64,000 nucleotides of DNA from Strongylocentrotus droebachiensis (GCA_035222895.1 JAVYIG010006544.1:1-64000), one strand, 5' to 3'. Counted from the first letter of the stretch, positions 1 to 10,209 are shown. Numbers and translations: made by a program. The notes: generated by a model from the letters alone, not told the origin.

Positions 1-25
1 GGCTCTTGAAGTTAAAAAATACATT

Positions 26-952
26 TTAGCACTTGAACTTGTTTGACGCAGCTCGAAATATTTCGAGGAAGGTGTTGCGGAACTCCCTATCTCTATGATG
101 ATATATGAAGGGATTGAGTGCGGCAGCAATAGCTACTGCTACCGGAAACAAAGATTTAGATAGACCATTGATGCTTTGTCCGCTAACGGCGTTAAATGAA
201 GAGTGAAGAACACGATGTATGGAGACCAAAAGGATGCATGGACTCCGACTATGATGCCGGTAGTCTTGACCGCTTTGAGCCTGCGCCTCCACCGCTGCCG
301 GTGCGACGTGGTTATTTTGACCGTTGCTTGTTTGAATCGCTATGGCTCTTGCCTGCTTGACAGCGTTTTGCATTATGCGGAGGTTAGAGACGACAATCAA
401 GAACAGTGAAATGACCAAAGATGAATCGATGGCAAAGCAGAAGGCTACGAAACCCGAAGCTATAGCGCGGTTCTCCTCTATCGCGGTTGGCATTTGGACC
501 ATTTGGAACTTCGTTTAGGTCAATGTAACCGCGTAATACGAGAAAGATCAGACTTGAGGTCCAAATGGACGCTATCGCGTAACCAACGCGTTTTTGTTAC
601 TGCGACGTACCGGTCTACGGTCAGGACAACAATGTGGAGCAGTGTACTCGAACACAAAGTGAAAAGTGGTAACATTAGCAAGTCCGCCATGATAGGGTAC
701 CACTTCTTTTACGAGAATGCGGCTGGGTAGGAGTTAAGAGGAAGAACCACACTCGTAGCCATATCATTCACTGCCAGACTTGTGAGGATATATAGTTCGT
801 CAGCGTTCGTAGATTGTAGTTTTTGTAAACGGCCAAGAGGACGAACAAATTCCCAATAATGATGAACGGTGCCAGCACAGCGATAATGGTTAACATCAGC
901 GCAAAGAAAAGCCCACTGTCCTGCAGGTTTTGGAATAGGTTAAATTCATCAT
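26..952 (-). pseudogene. Family B rhodopsin-like GPCR pseudogene (B1)
   Basis: Degenerate copy of the - strand receptor that is intact at 23398-24345. The C-terminal half is recognisable (IAVKQARAIA in loop 3, NPFIY in TM7, tail ending SNKFKC). Relative to the intact copy it has an extra base near 287, a missing base near 146 (together they garble TM6), a 9-bp insertion near 520, an extra base near 463, a loss of about 32 bp near 590 that removes the start of TM4, a 2-bp insertion near 793 and a lost base near 931. The original start is the ATG pair at 947-952. Many independent lesions mean it is dead, not a sequencing slip. It is the B half of unit I; its divergent partner is the intact A1 gene at 4992. 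Confidence 0.9.
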
Positions 953-1746
953 TTTACCTTATTTTTTCCTAGTAAAACAATCAACTCTCCTTCTGTCCTT
1001 CTCGAATGTTGATGATTATATTTATTATTTAGCGCCTATCTGTCTGAAGTAAGCCAGTAGAATGCTCAGAAAACCTTTCCGTTGTCCGTCGCGAATCAAA
1101 ATGTCTTGTGAATATTTCTGATGGCAAACTTGTTCCCTATCGATTTTCGCGCCATATATACTTGACCGATAGTTCACTCAGGCACCGACATGGGCAGTCT
1201 GTTCGCTACGCATAAATAAATCAATCTTGCGGTATGCTGGCCAGCATACCGCAAGATTGATTTGGTATGTGTATCTGATTCACTGGGATAAATATCAATC
1301 TTACATCCGTGTGACCATTCAAGCTATCATCATTCTGATGACGTACATCTCCGCGAGAAAATATAGACAAGGATGCGTAAGAGCCGTGTCCCATTCTGGA
1401 GTCCGGGTTGCTGAAACTCTTGAAACATATTTAATACCTCAGAAATAGATCTTTCTTTTGCTCAATATCCCCTACCCTTCGACTTAAAGAGCTGAAGCAG
1501 TTCCTGAAATCATATTTCAGACAAATACAACTAAATTAAGTCAACATTTTAGAACTCGTCCCCTTCTTTTGTTAATTCTGGATCAGTCAAGATGTCAATT
1601 CACAAATTGCAAAAACACAAAATCTCCTGAATAAAGTAGGGGTCTGTCCTTCACGCGTTTTTCACATATTTTGTCTGATTCCGAAAATTAATGATACTGA
1701 ACCTGTCGGAAATGTTTTGATGATGGAGCGAGGGTATTAGCAGCAT
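953..1746. other. Intergenic, upstream flank of B1
   Basis: No gene seen. The sequence is collinear with 24346-25118, 50257-50985 and 60273-61005, upstream of the other B genes. It contains the shared block around 1190-1215 (CATGGGCAGTCTGTTCGCTA followed by CGCATAAATA), a conceivable promoter region for - strand transcription. Conservation here is weak evidence of function because the whole region is recently duplicated. Confidence 0.6.
1218..1263. repeat. Perfect 46-bp palindrome without spacer
   Basis: Bases 1218-1240 are the exact reverse complement of 1241-1263, with the centre at CTGG|CCAG. The other three unit copies (about 24608, 50500 and 60517) contain only the left arm or a variant of it, so the second arm arose locally in unit I. 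Confidence 0.95.
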
Positions 1747-1789
1747 CAGTGGCGGATCCAGGGAGGGGGGGGGCACAGGGGGCACGTGC

Positions 1790-2045
1790 CCTCCCGGCTA
1801 AAAAAAAAAGAAAAGGAGAAAAAGGAGGGGGAGAGAAAAAGGAAAGGAAAAGTAAAAAAAGGAATAGAGAAAGAAGAAGAAAAGAGGGAGGAAAGAAAAG
1901 GGGAGAGGAGAAAAAAGGAGGGGAAAGGGAAAGAGAGAGAAAGAAAAGGCGGAAAAAGAAGAAAGGCGGAAAGACGGAGGAGAGAAAAGGGGGGAAAAGG
2001 AGAATAATGAGAAGGGAAAAGAAAGAAAGGAGGATGATATAAGAA
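1790..2045 (+). repeat. Purine-only low-complexity tract (A/G), followed by a G run
   Basis: About 250 bp almost entirely of A and G on the + strand, followed by a run of about 18 G at 2070-2088. Open reading frames across it (Lys/Glu/Arg-rich on +, Phe/Ser/Leu-rich on -) are composition artefacts. It lies inside the 1747-3508 element. Confidence 0.9.
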
Positions 2046-2366
2046 GGTTTTTTTTTACCGGGTAAGGGGCGGGGGGGGGGGGGGGGGCATGCAATTTTAA
2101 GTCGAACATGACTAATACCAAAGATTTTATCTCCTTTATAACTTCTAACTTCTAACTTAGTCTTGAATTAATTTTCCGATATACCTACTCTTAAGTGCTC
2201 TTTCAGCATGCAGATTGTCCCCGCCATTAATCATGCCACAGTTGCTGGTTTCATTGTCATGTTATTTTCTGTCATCCCTGTGGCCGCGAAGTTTCTATCC
2301 GTTTCGCAAGCACTTTTTTTCCATCGCCTACATGTAATGCTTATTGCTTCCAGTTTGCAAAAGATC

Positions 2367-2817
2367 CAGTGGCGGATCTTTGGGGGATGGGGGAGGGGTT
2401 AGGAGTTTAACCCTCCCTCCCCCTTGGGCTGCCAAGTGAAAATGTGATGTGAATAGAAAAACGCCAAACCCACACAGTATCCGTATCGTCATCGGGTCAA
2501 ACCCACCTTAAACTGTTATTTGATTTACAAAGACGTTATCGTGCACTGCTTTTTATGTTCTCCATTGTGTTAGTAGATGCCAGGAAAACATCACTTACGG
2601 GGGTTCAAAATAGCAACAACAAAAATCGCCTCGCCGCTATGCGGCTCGGATTTTGAGGCTCGTGGACGATGCTCCGCATCGTGTTTGGGTCGAACCCCCC
2701 TCAAACTGTTACTTTGATTTAAAAAGACGTTATCATAAAATGCTGTTTATGGTCTTCATTGTGTTAGTAGATGCCAGGAAAACATCACTTACGGGGTTTA
2801 AAATAGCCCCCCCCCCC

Positions 2818-2848
<31 letters not shown>

Positions 2849-3254
2849 GCCTCGTGGACTATTGGGTCGAACCCCCTCAAACTGTTACTTGATTTAAAAA
2901 GACGTTATCACGAACTGCTGTTTATGGTCTCCATTGTGTTAGTAGATGCCAGGAAAATATCACTTACGGGGGTTCAAAATAGCCCCCTCAAAAAAAAAAT
3001 CGCCTCGCCGTAACGCGGCTCGTGGACAATGCTCTGCATCGTCTTTGGGTCGACCCCCCTTACTGTTACTTGATTAGACGTAATTATCATGCACTGCTTT
3101 TTATGGTCTCCATTGTGTCAGTAGATGCCAGGAAAACATCACTTACGGGGGTTCAAAAGAGCAAAAAAAAAGAAAAAAAAAATCGCCTCGCCGCTTCGCG
3201 GCTCGTGGACCCCCCCCCCCCTTAGCAAAAAGTCAGATCCCTCATCCGCCCCTG
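2367..3254. mobile_element. Nested element with four tandem units of roughly 170-190 bp
   Basis: A second TIR-like end, CAGTGGCGGATC, begins at 2367 and its imperfect complement ends at 3254 (CATCCGCCCCTG), with GATC on both sides. Inside, a unit containing AAACTGTTACTTGATT, TTTATGGTCTCCATTGTGTT and GCCAGGAAAACATCACTTA recurs four times (about 2500, 2695, 2870 and 3055). Each ends in a C/A homopolymer and a small GCCGC..GCGGC hairpin. No coding potential is seen. Confidence 0.6.
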
Positions 3255-3513
3255 GATCCCTACTCTTTGAGGGGTAGGAAAAAGCAATTTTACGTCATAT
3301 TACTCCAGGAAGTGCCTGAAAATGCACCTAATGTGGTTCTAAAATTGCTTCCTACTCAGGGAGGGGGTTCTGACCCCCTCCCAGACCCACCCCCGCTTGG
3401 TCGCTCCGCTCCCTCGCCACTGACGCCTCGCTGCTCCATCGTTTGTCATATATTTCACCCCATGCGATTTTGTGCCCCCCCGGTAAGAAATTCCTGGATC
3501 CGCCACTGAGCAT

Positions 3514-4229
3514 ATACGTGCTACAACACGAAATGATCCATGCTCCTTCCCCTTCCCTCTGTAAATTAGTACTAGAAAGTTGATCTTTAATCGCTTGTCA
3601 GAATGCTTAGTGGGCGCTTTTCAAAAGTAATTATACCTGCGTCAATCATTTTTTTTATTTTGAAAAACCGAAGTTTAGTTTATGTAGTTCCTTACTGTAA
3701 CAAAATTGTGCATTAATATAAGAATACACAATACTTTGACTTTTTCGTGTCTTTCATACATGTTTTTATCGAGACCTTGCGATAGAAGGTTTTTTAATAT
3801 GTAAAAACCGTAACAAAAGCAGTGTCAGTCAATCCATTCTAGTTATTAAAAATCAATCCTAGAACTTCATTAGATGTCATTGCATATTAGTTCTATAATA
3901 TCGCTTTCTCACAGTCTTTTCTAAATTCCTCATTTGAGAAAAATATTGATACTAGCAATATCTCATTTTACGTTCGTAATATAGGTCCAAAGGTCTTATT
4001 TATTCATAGTGAAAAGTTGTTCGTTCGCTGAAACCAGAGGGGCATTAAATCATAATGTGGAGTGTGTGCGCGTGGGTGTGTATGTGCGTGAGGAGGAGAG
4101 ATATATATTAATATGAAGTATACTTTGTAGTTACTGAGTATCCGCCAATCATTTTGTAGAACCAAACAAATTTGTTCTACATCCAATTTCTCTTGACCAT
4201 ATCAGTGTTTCCAACCATGCTGAAGATTG
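3514..4229. other. Intergenic between the B and A genes of unit I
   Basis: No gene. It matches 25119-25799 in unit II nearly base for base and, less closely, 50986-52032 and 61006-62045. It includes a GT-rich stretch (4060-4095) and the TGTAGAAC inverted repeat listed separately. Confidence 0.6.
4155..4181. repeat. Short inverted repeat TGTAGAAC..GTTCTACA recurring in the units
   Basis: TGTAGAAC and its complement GTTCTACA are separated by 11-12 bp. The same structure occurs at 25708-25735, 51940-51967 and 61953-61980. Longer, slightly mismatched versions occur at 8417-8444 and 12901-12928; it is damaged near 17000. It always lies just upstream of the SINE remnant. It could be an old transposon end, the SINE 3' end or a regulatory hairpin; the sequence does not decide. 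Confidence 0.6.
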
Positions 4230-4452
4230 TTCTTCATAAATAAGGCATGAAGGCACTTCAAAGATGACCAGGTAAATCTTTAAAAACCGAGTTAGAAAAA
4301 AAAACACCTGTGGACCGACGGCTTTAAGTCCTCTCCGGCTGACTTGGTAATGAGGAATAATGCCTTGCAAATATCAACTTAGTTTAGAACCCGAGATACT
4401 TCACTTCACGGATACGAGACCACTGCCCTACCGCTATAAGCCATCGCACTTC
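4230..4452 (-). mobile_element. tRNA-derived SINE remnant upstream of A1
   Basis: Read on the - strand it starts with a tRNA-like head (GATGGC..AG..GTAGGGCAGTGGTCTCGT, then a CCGGGTTC-type B-box relic). A body follows with GGACTTAAAGCCG and AAGGCATTATTCC, motifs familiar from sea urchin SINEs. The head is damaged, so this is not a tRNA gene. Paralogous copies lie upstream of all other A receptors. Confidence 0.7.
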
Positions 4453-4991
4453 TTTAATAGCGTTTGCCATTGCTTTTCCAAGTTTCATTACTTTTTTTGT
4501 TGTTCACTGGATTTCTATGAATGAAAATGCTGAGAGCAAGTTTGTGACTTATGAAAAGCGTAACTTTTCTCTCATACGGCTTACATAATTTGATTCCATT
4601 TAAGGGAACAGCTTAACGTTGGATAGCCAGGCAGAGATTATATCCAACAACCTGACACGAGTTAATAACCGTGGTGACTCTTATTTGAACACTTTGTCAG
4701 TATACAATCGCTCACATTACGCGGTGTATGGCAGGAATTGTATGAAACGCTGTCCGGAGATGTTCCATTTTGGTTTTGCCATCGGCTCGGTCATCGGACT
4801 TACCAGAAATCAAACAACATTCCATTAACACATGTTGATCTTGTTAATGTGCAGATATTACCCAGTGAATACTTTTGTCTTAATTAGCTTGGCCAGTCCT
4901 GTTTCGTGAGAGAGTCAGATTCATCGCCATCCATGAATTTGGATCTCATCTAGCTAGTCTATTTAATTGCATTTTAAAGAGGATCATCACA
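4453..4991 (+). promoter_or_regulatory. Upstream region of A1, conserved in all A copies
   Basis: Blocks such as GGATAGCCAGGCA (4621), GCGGTGTATGGC (4719) and CCATCGGCTCG (4778) recur in order before every A gene, ending with TTTAAAGAGNATCATCAC directly before the ATG. This would hold the promoter, since the gene has no intron and starts only about 20 bp after the TTTAAAG motif. No clear TATA box is seen. Recent duplication alone could explain the similarity. Confidence 0.4.
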
Positions 4992-5954
4992 ATGAATGAA
5001 AGTACGGAACCAGCTCTTTCTGCAGGTCATCAATTTGCTGGCAAAATAGTTGTCATGGTATGTATTACTCCTTTCCTACCTTGCATCGTCGTCAGCAACG
5101 CCCTGTTAGTGCTAGCAGTTTACAGAAATTACAGCCTCCGAACACCAACAAATGCCATTATTGTGAGCCTTGCTATCTCTAATCTCCTCGACGCCTTTGT
5201 TGGGATTCCACTTTATGTGTATGCAACCGTTTTTAAATTCGAGGCATGGTGCTTCGCTGAAGAAAATACTCCTAACTATGATCTACCCCTGAGTGCACTA
5301 TCTGGTGTTTCGTTTTGTCACATTGTGGCGTTGACTGCAGATCGATTCATAGCTGTTACGAAGCCGTTACGTTATGCCAGCCTGGTGACGTTTAGACGCA
5401 TTGCCATCGTCCTGGGGTGTCTTTGGCCTCTTACTATTGTGTCTAACACCGCCCAATCTGTTAGCTTAGCGCATAGATCACATACAAGTCACGACCAGAA
5501 AGAAAGGGACTGTGGGGCGCCTTTAACTGGGACATTGAACGTTACCTTCTCCTGGTTGATTGTTTGTGTGACCGTGATATCAATGGTTGCGCTACTTGCC
5601 ATCAATGCTTTGATTCTTCACATCGCAGTGAAACAAGCGAGAAAGATTGCGAGTCAAAGAGTGATCATTCAGTTCCAACAGCAGCAACTCCCAGTACACG
5701 ATGACCGATTGAAAGCATTTAAGACTATCTCCCTTGTCGTGACAGTCTTCATTATCTTCTGGTTTCCGATTCCCCTGTATTTCATATTACGGCTTACAAC
5801 GTACCTATCACCGTTTACTATTATGGTATACAATAATTCCTTCCTGGTATTGCATACCATAAATTTGGTTGTTACTCCTATCATCTACGGCTTCAGAGAT
5901 CGGGCTTTTCGAAAGGCCTTTCAAAATATCTTGCGTCAATTTTTAATAACGTAG
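4992..5954 (+). CDS. Rhodopsin-like (class A) GPCR, family A copy A1
   Basis: Intact single-exon receptor of 320 aa, a plasma-membrane sensor expected to couple to G proteins. Seven hydrophobic segments lie at about 19-43, 56-79, 97-121, 135-158, 186-210, 243-267 and 275-298. Landmarks are N36 (1.50), the DRF motif 117-119 in place of DRY, W145 in TM4, FWFP around 256-259 and a helix-8-like FRDRAFRKAF at 301-310. N2 and N183 are in N-glycosylation sequons. C87 and C174 could form the loop disulfide. The 2.50 position is N64 rather than Asp, and TM7 has TPIIY (T295), so the NPxxY Asn is lost. The start follows the shared ATCATCACAATG context. The ligand is unknown; the tandem, intronless arrangement resembles sea urchin chemosensory-type expansions. 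Confidence 0.93.
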   Translation: MNESTEPALSAGHQFAGKIVVMVCITPFLPCIVVSNALLVLAVYRNYSLRTPTNAIIVSLAISNLLDAFVGIPLYVYATVFKFEAWCFAEENTPNYDLPLSALSGVSFCHIVALTADRFIAVTKPLRYASLVTFRRIAIVLGCLWPLTIVSNTAQSVSLAHRSHTSHDQKERDCGAPLTGTLNVTFSWLIVCVTVISMVALLAINALILHIAVKQARKIASQRVIIQFQQQQLPVHDDRLKAFKTISLVVTVFIIFWFPIPLYFILRLTTYLSPFTIMVYNNSFLVLHTINLVVTPIIYGFRDRAFRKAFQNILRQFLIT

Positions 5955-7160
5955 TAATCTTTCGCAGTTCGTCGTAACCCCTCTGACGCCATTTTAGCGT
6001 GTGATCTATCCATTGTCACATCAAAGGAGCACCTTTTGTCCTAGAAGAAACTTTACATTTTTTTGCAAAACATTACTTTACTTTAGTTTGAGAACCTACA
6101 AACCTGTCAGAAGTCGCCGAATAAGCAGTATCTCTAACTTGGTTCATTGCATATGGTTGCCTTAATAGTTGCGAACGCGTTCATAATTTTAAATATTAAG
6201 AGCCTCGCAGCAAGCAATGGAATTGACGATGTTTAAGGGTTTTCTCGTTTGCATGCTTCCTCGTTGGTGTAGCAAAGCCCTTGGTGCGTGGGCTAGATGA
6301 AGTGAAAACGACCCGACTTTGATAATAAGATGATAAGTGGAAACGATAAATTTTTAATCTGATTTAAATGAGATTTTATGTCAGTGGCAGTCAGCCAGTC
6401 AGCAAGGGACCAAATAATGTGTCAAACGGATATCTAGGCTAAAATGACATCAAGGTGAAACATAATTATAATCATCCCTCGCAATATGGTGCTTGTTTCT
6501 GTAATTATTCATAGGTGATGAGCAAATATTGGACAGTCATAACTCCTCCGGGGTTAGAGGAGCATGTATGTACTGTAATTGCACATTCAAAGGTCAATTA
6601 AAACCATTTTATTTCGGTTTGGTTGTCTCGTATCCTTAGATTCTGAATAACCTGTTCTGTTGGTCACGTTATGCTTGCACTCTATAATTTTGATGCTTAT
6701 TGTGCACAAACCTGTTCATTTGCGTTGTATTAAGATAACAAATTCTTGAATTAAGCTGTTATTTTAATCGAATGAAAACTATTCATGATCATAATCAGGA
6801 TCCATTCGTGTTTCTTAAGATGTCATGTGTCATTGATTTGTTAAGTGCGTTCGCATATTGAAAGAACGTCAGTAAGCATTGATTATCATTGACACAAATT
6901 GCTATTTATTCTTGATGCCATGTCAATATATATAGTTAGGTAAACAAACTGGCCTTTGTGGTCTTCTGTGGGTCTTTTCTTTAACTTTGTGCTTTATATT
7001 GTTCGTAGTGGGTTTCTTAGATCTAACGAACATTTATAGCCAGAATGATTGTTGAAATGCATATAGAAAATGATGGGCCCCTAAAATATAACATGTAAGC
7101 ACTTTGGGTACAGTTTTAAAAAACATCAGTCGGTGACATCGTCTAAGTATCAAACTTTAC
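5955..7160. other. 3' flank of A1
   Basis: No gene seen. The segment is collinear with 15000-16480 (A3 flank) and, after a deletion, with 9641-10190 (A2 flank). It includes the block TCATAACTCCTCCGGGGTTA near 6537, repeated at about 15855, 21580 and 31084. Confidence 0.6.
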
Positions 7161-7163
7161 TTA

Positions 7164-7843
7164 AGGCCCTTTTACACTTTCACGGATCGCATCACGGATC
7201 ATCCCCGATCGTCGCTCCGGGATCATCCGTGTTATCTCCGGCATTACCGTGTATACACCGGGGAGGCATCCGGGGTGATACTTGGCGTACCTGCATATCC
7301 GGGGGAAAAATTAAGCTTGCTTAATTTTTCATCCCGGAGTTCACGGATGAAAAACAATCAGTCCTCTTCCCTGTAGGCACCGTGTACCTCCGTGTACCTC
7401 CGTGTAGCCGCCGAATACATCCGGGACAGTCCGTGTAGACACCGGGAGGTCCGTATTAAACACCGGTTTCATCCGGGTTTGAAATTCCGTATATTTTGCC
7501 GAGAAGGTAAATGATCAAATGAGGGCCTACAAGCTCAAGTCACCCGTCAACATTCCGGAGATATCCTAATAGACAACGTACACCTCCGTGTAAGGACCGT
7601 AAAAGTACCCAGTAGCCTCCTTGCTCTTCCTTGAAATCCGTGTTAGCTCCGTATGCGTTTCCGGCGTGGTCCGCGTTGCTACCTTGTCTGTCCGTGGAGA
7701 CACCGTACTTGCCCGTGTATACACCGTGTTCGGAACGTATCCACACCGGCATCGAGAAGAAATCATGGTGTCGCACGCCGGAACACCCCGGATTAAGATC
7801 CGCGATGATCCGTGATGCGATCCGTGAAAGTGTAAAAGGGCCT
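7164..7843. mobile_element. MITE with 40-bp perfect TIR and TTA duplication (PIF/Harbinger-like)
   Basis: A 40-bp terminal inverted repeat, beginning AGGCCCTTTTACACTTTCAC, is exactly mirrored at 7804-7843. TTA is duplicated at 7161-7163 and 7844-7846. The empty site is present in the A2 and A3 flanks near 10185 and 16482 (TTTACTTAGGAAT). The interior is GC-rich and made of many short variants of CCGTGTA and CACCGG, unlike the AT-rich surroundings. Reading frames inside show no domain. TTA target sites and a GGCCC-type end fit non-autonomous PIF/Harbinger elements; no transposase is seen. Confidence 0.85.
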
Positions 7844-7846
7844 TTA

Positions 7847-8762
7847 GGAATCCGATTGAAAAACAAAAAACGAGGTGAACGCCATTTGACTGTTCGATTT
7901 GTCTGTGTGCTTAACAGAATAGCATGTTTGGGGTTGTGTGTCCTAGATACTTAATACTAATAGATATAAAGCCTTCTCTCATGCCTTTGAAATTGATTAC
8001 AAATATTCATCAAATAGCACTAAAACCACATGAATATTTGTCTTGTATAATATTATATAACGTCAGTCTTAACATATTTATGAAATATTGGATGTAAACT
8101 TCTTCAAATTAATTGCTGTTTTTAATCACCTGTCGGATACAAACCATTTCCGGACACACAACGTCTGGGTATAATTAATGTGAATGTGAATCATAGTAAT
8201 GTGAATGAGCCGAACCATATTTCGTGTGTAATGAAGAAGGCCAAATCAAGAGAGAGAAAGAGAGAGAGGAAGAGAGATAGAGGAAGAGAGATAGAGGAAG
8301 AGAGATAGAGGAAGAGATGAAGCGGAGTGTGTCCGCGCGAGTGTGTGTGTGTGTGTGCGTGTGATAGATCAATATAGATTCCTTTGTAATTAGTGAGTCT
8401 TCGTCAATTTTTTGTTTGTAGAACCAAAAAATGTTGGTTTTACATTCAGGTTCTCTTGACAACGTCAGTGCTGTCGTGTGTGTTTCCAAACATGCTGAAG
8501 ATTGTATACAAATAATTAATGTTTGAGAGTGCATTGGTGAATATGCACTGCAACGAGTTTAAATCATATTAGGATACTGAACGAGCTAAAACCATTAATT
8601 ATTTGTTTTATCAGATGGGTCTACAATATGAGTATTACGTCGGGAAATTGACGGTTGTTATCACCACAATGCACTTCCCGTGTCTATGCTAAACATTAAT
8701 GCACGCACACGTTATCCATTTCGACGCTTCTCAGTGGCTACATTCTTGAACCCATTTTGTAA
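7847..8762. other. Intergenic between A1 and A2, with GA and GT microsatellites
   Basis: No gene. The segment resembles 10850-11310 and 16500-17330. Low-complexity AGAGATAGAGGA repeats lie at 8247-8320 and a GT run at 8338-8362. The TGTAGAACCAA inverted repeat lies at 8417-8444. Confidence 0.6.
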
Positions 8763-8983
8763 TTCTTCATAAAGAAGGCATGACGGAATTTCAAAGATGA
8801 CTAGGAACACCATTAACAACCAAGTAAGAAAAAACGGCTTTAAGTCCTCTCCGGGTGACTTAGCAATGTGGAATAATGCCTTACTAAAGGGCACTGTATA
8901 GCCCATCAATTATAACTTAGTCTCGAACCCGGGAATCCTCGATTACGTGACTACTGCCCTTTACCACTGAGCCATCTCGCCTC
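8763..8983 (-). mobile_element. tRNA-derived SINE remnant upstream of A2
   Basis: The best preserved head in the window. On the - strand it reads GGCGAGATGGCTCAGTGGTA, an A-box-like start, then an anticodon-like loop and CCCGGGTTCGAGAC (B box), followed by the body with GTCACCCGGAGAGGACTT. This shows the tRNA ancestry of the damaged paralogues. Confidence 0.8.
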
Positions 8984-9532
8984 TTTTGCTTGTTCCAGTT
9001 TCATTACTTGGTTTTGTTGACTGGATTTCTATGAATGGAAATGCTGAGAGCAAGTTCATGACTCGTGAAAAGCGAAGGTTTTATTTTATACGACGTACAT
9101 GAATACCATTTTAGGAAAAAGCTCAATGTTGGATAGCCAGGCAAAGATTATACCTGCCAATCTAACAAGAGTTAATAACATTGATGATTCTTAACTGAAA
9201 ACCTTGGCCAGTATACAGTCACTCACATTACGCGGTGTATGGCGGGAGTTGCATGATACGCTGTCGATAGATGTTCCATGTAGGTACTGCCATCGGCTCG
9301 ATCATTGGACTAACCAGAAAACAAACAAAGTCGCACTTATATTAAGTACTTCACTCTTCCGTAACATTTTGATCCGATTTCAATCGTGTTTATGTGCAAA
9401 TATTACGCAGTAAATACATAAATTTGTCCTAGCTTGGTTAGTCCTATTTCGTGAGAGATTCAGATCCATCGCAGTCCATGAATTTGGATCCTCGCTAGTC
9501 TATTTCATTGCATTTTAAAGAGTATCATCATA

Positions 9533-9640
9533 ATGAATGGTAGTACGGAACCAGCTCTTTCTGCAGATCATCAATTTGCTGGCAAAATAGTTGTATTACT
9601 CCTTTCCTACCTTGCATCGTCGTCAGCAACGCCTTGTTAA
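9533..9640 (+). pseudogene. Family A GPCR remnant A2 (first ~40 codons only)
   Basis: The start codon and first codons match A1 (MN.STEPALSADHQFAGKIVV). A 10-bp loss then shifts the frame, and after GCCTTGTTA the sequence jumps directly into 3'-flank sequence that in unit I lies near 6622. About 1.5 kb, including TM2-TM7, was deleted. It cannot make a receptor. Confidence 0.9.
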
Positions 9641-10209
9641 TTTTTGGTTGTCGGTAGCTTTTGATTCTGAAGAACCGTCTGTTGGTCACTTTATGCTTGC
9701 ACTATATAATTTTGATGCGTATTGTGCACAAACCTGTTCATTTGCGTTGTATTAAGATAACAAATTCTTGAATTAAGCTGTCATTTGAATCGAATGAAAT
9801 CTATTCAGGATCATAAGCAGGATCCATTCGTGCTTCCTAAGATGTCATATGTCATTGATTTTTTAAGTGCTTTCGCATATTGAAAGAGCGTCAGTAAGCA
9901 TTGATTATCATTGACACAAATTGCTATTTATTCTTGATGCCATGTCAATATATATCGTTAGGTATAAAACAAACTGGCCTTTGTGGTCTTCTGTGGGTCT
10001 TTGTTTAAACATATTTAATTGTATTGTCGTAGTGGGTTTCTTAGATCTAACAAACATTATATAGCCAGAATGATTGTTGAAATGCAAACAAACAATGATG
10101 GACCCCTAAAACATAAAATGTAAGCACTTTGGGTACAGTTTATGAAAAGATCAGTCGTTGAATCGTCTAAATATCAAACTTTACTTAGGAATCCGATTGA
10201 AAAACAAAA
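9641..10209. other. 3' flank sequence fused to the A2 remnant
   Basis: No gene. It matches 6622-7160 almost continuously, marking the right side of the A2 deletion. Confidence 0.6.

Larger units (their letters stand above)
1747..3508. mobile_element. Non-autonomous DNA transposon, TIR CAGTGGCGGATCCAGG, 5-bp TSD
   Basis: Both ends carry the same 16-bp terminal inverted repeat, CAGTGGCGGATCCAGG at 1747 and its complement ending at 3508. AGCAT is duplicated at 1742-1746 and 3509-3513. The empty site is visible in unit II near 25110, where the flanks join with one AGCAT. No transposase is seen: the interior is a purine tract, a nested element and low-complexity G/C runs. The TIR style resembles hAT elements, but the duplication is 5 bp rather than the usual 8, so the superfamily is uncertain. 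Confidence 0.85.

Noticed and set aside
1749..2121. Lys/Glu-rich and Ser/Phe-rich reading frames
   Set aside because: They follow from a purine-only tract inside a transposon.
5669..5884. Reading frames opposite the receptor genes (also 14723, 27073, 53472, 18563)
   Set aside because: The same shadow frame recurs antisense to every family A copy, and the receptor on the + strand explains the sequence.
7540..7954. Overlapping reading frames on both strands
   Set aside because: They lie within the MITE made of short GC-rich words and show no conserved domain.
8920..8985. Functional tRNA gene on the - strand
   Set aside because: A- and B-box-like segments exist but the cloverleaf is incomplete and a SINE body follows; it is a SINE head.
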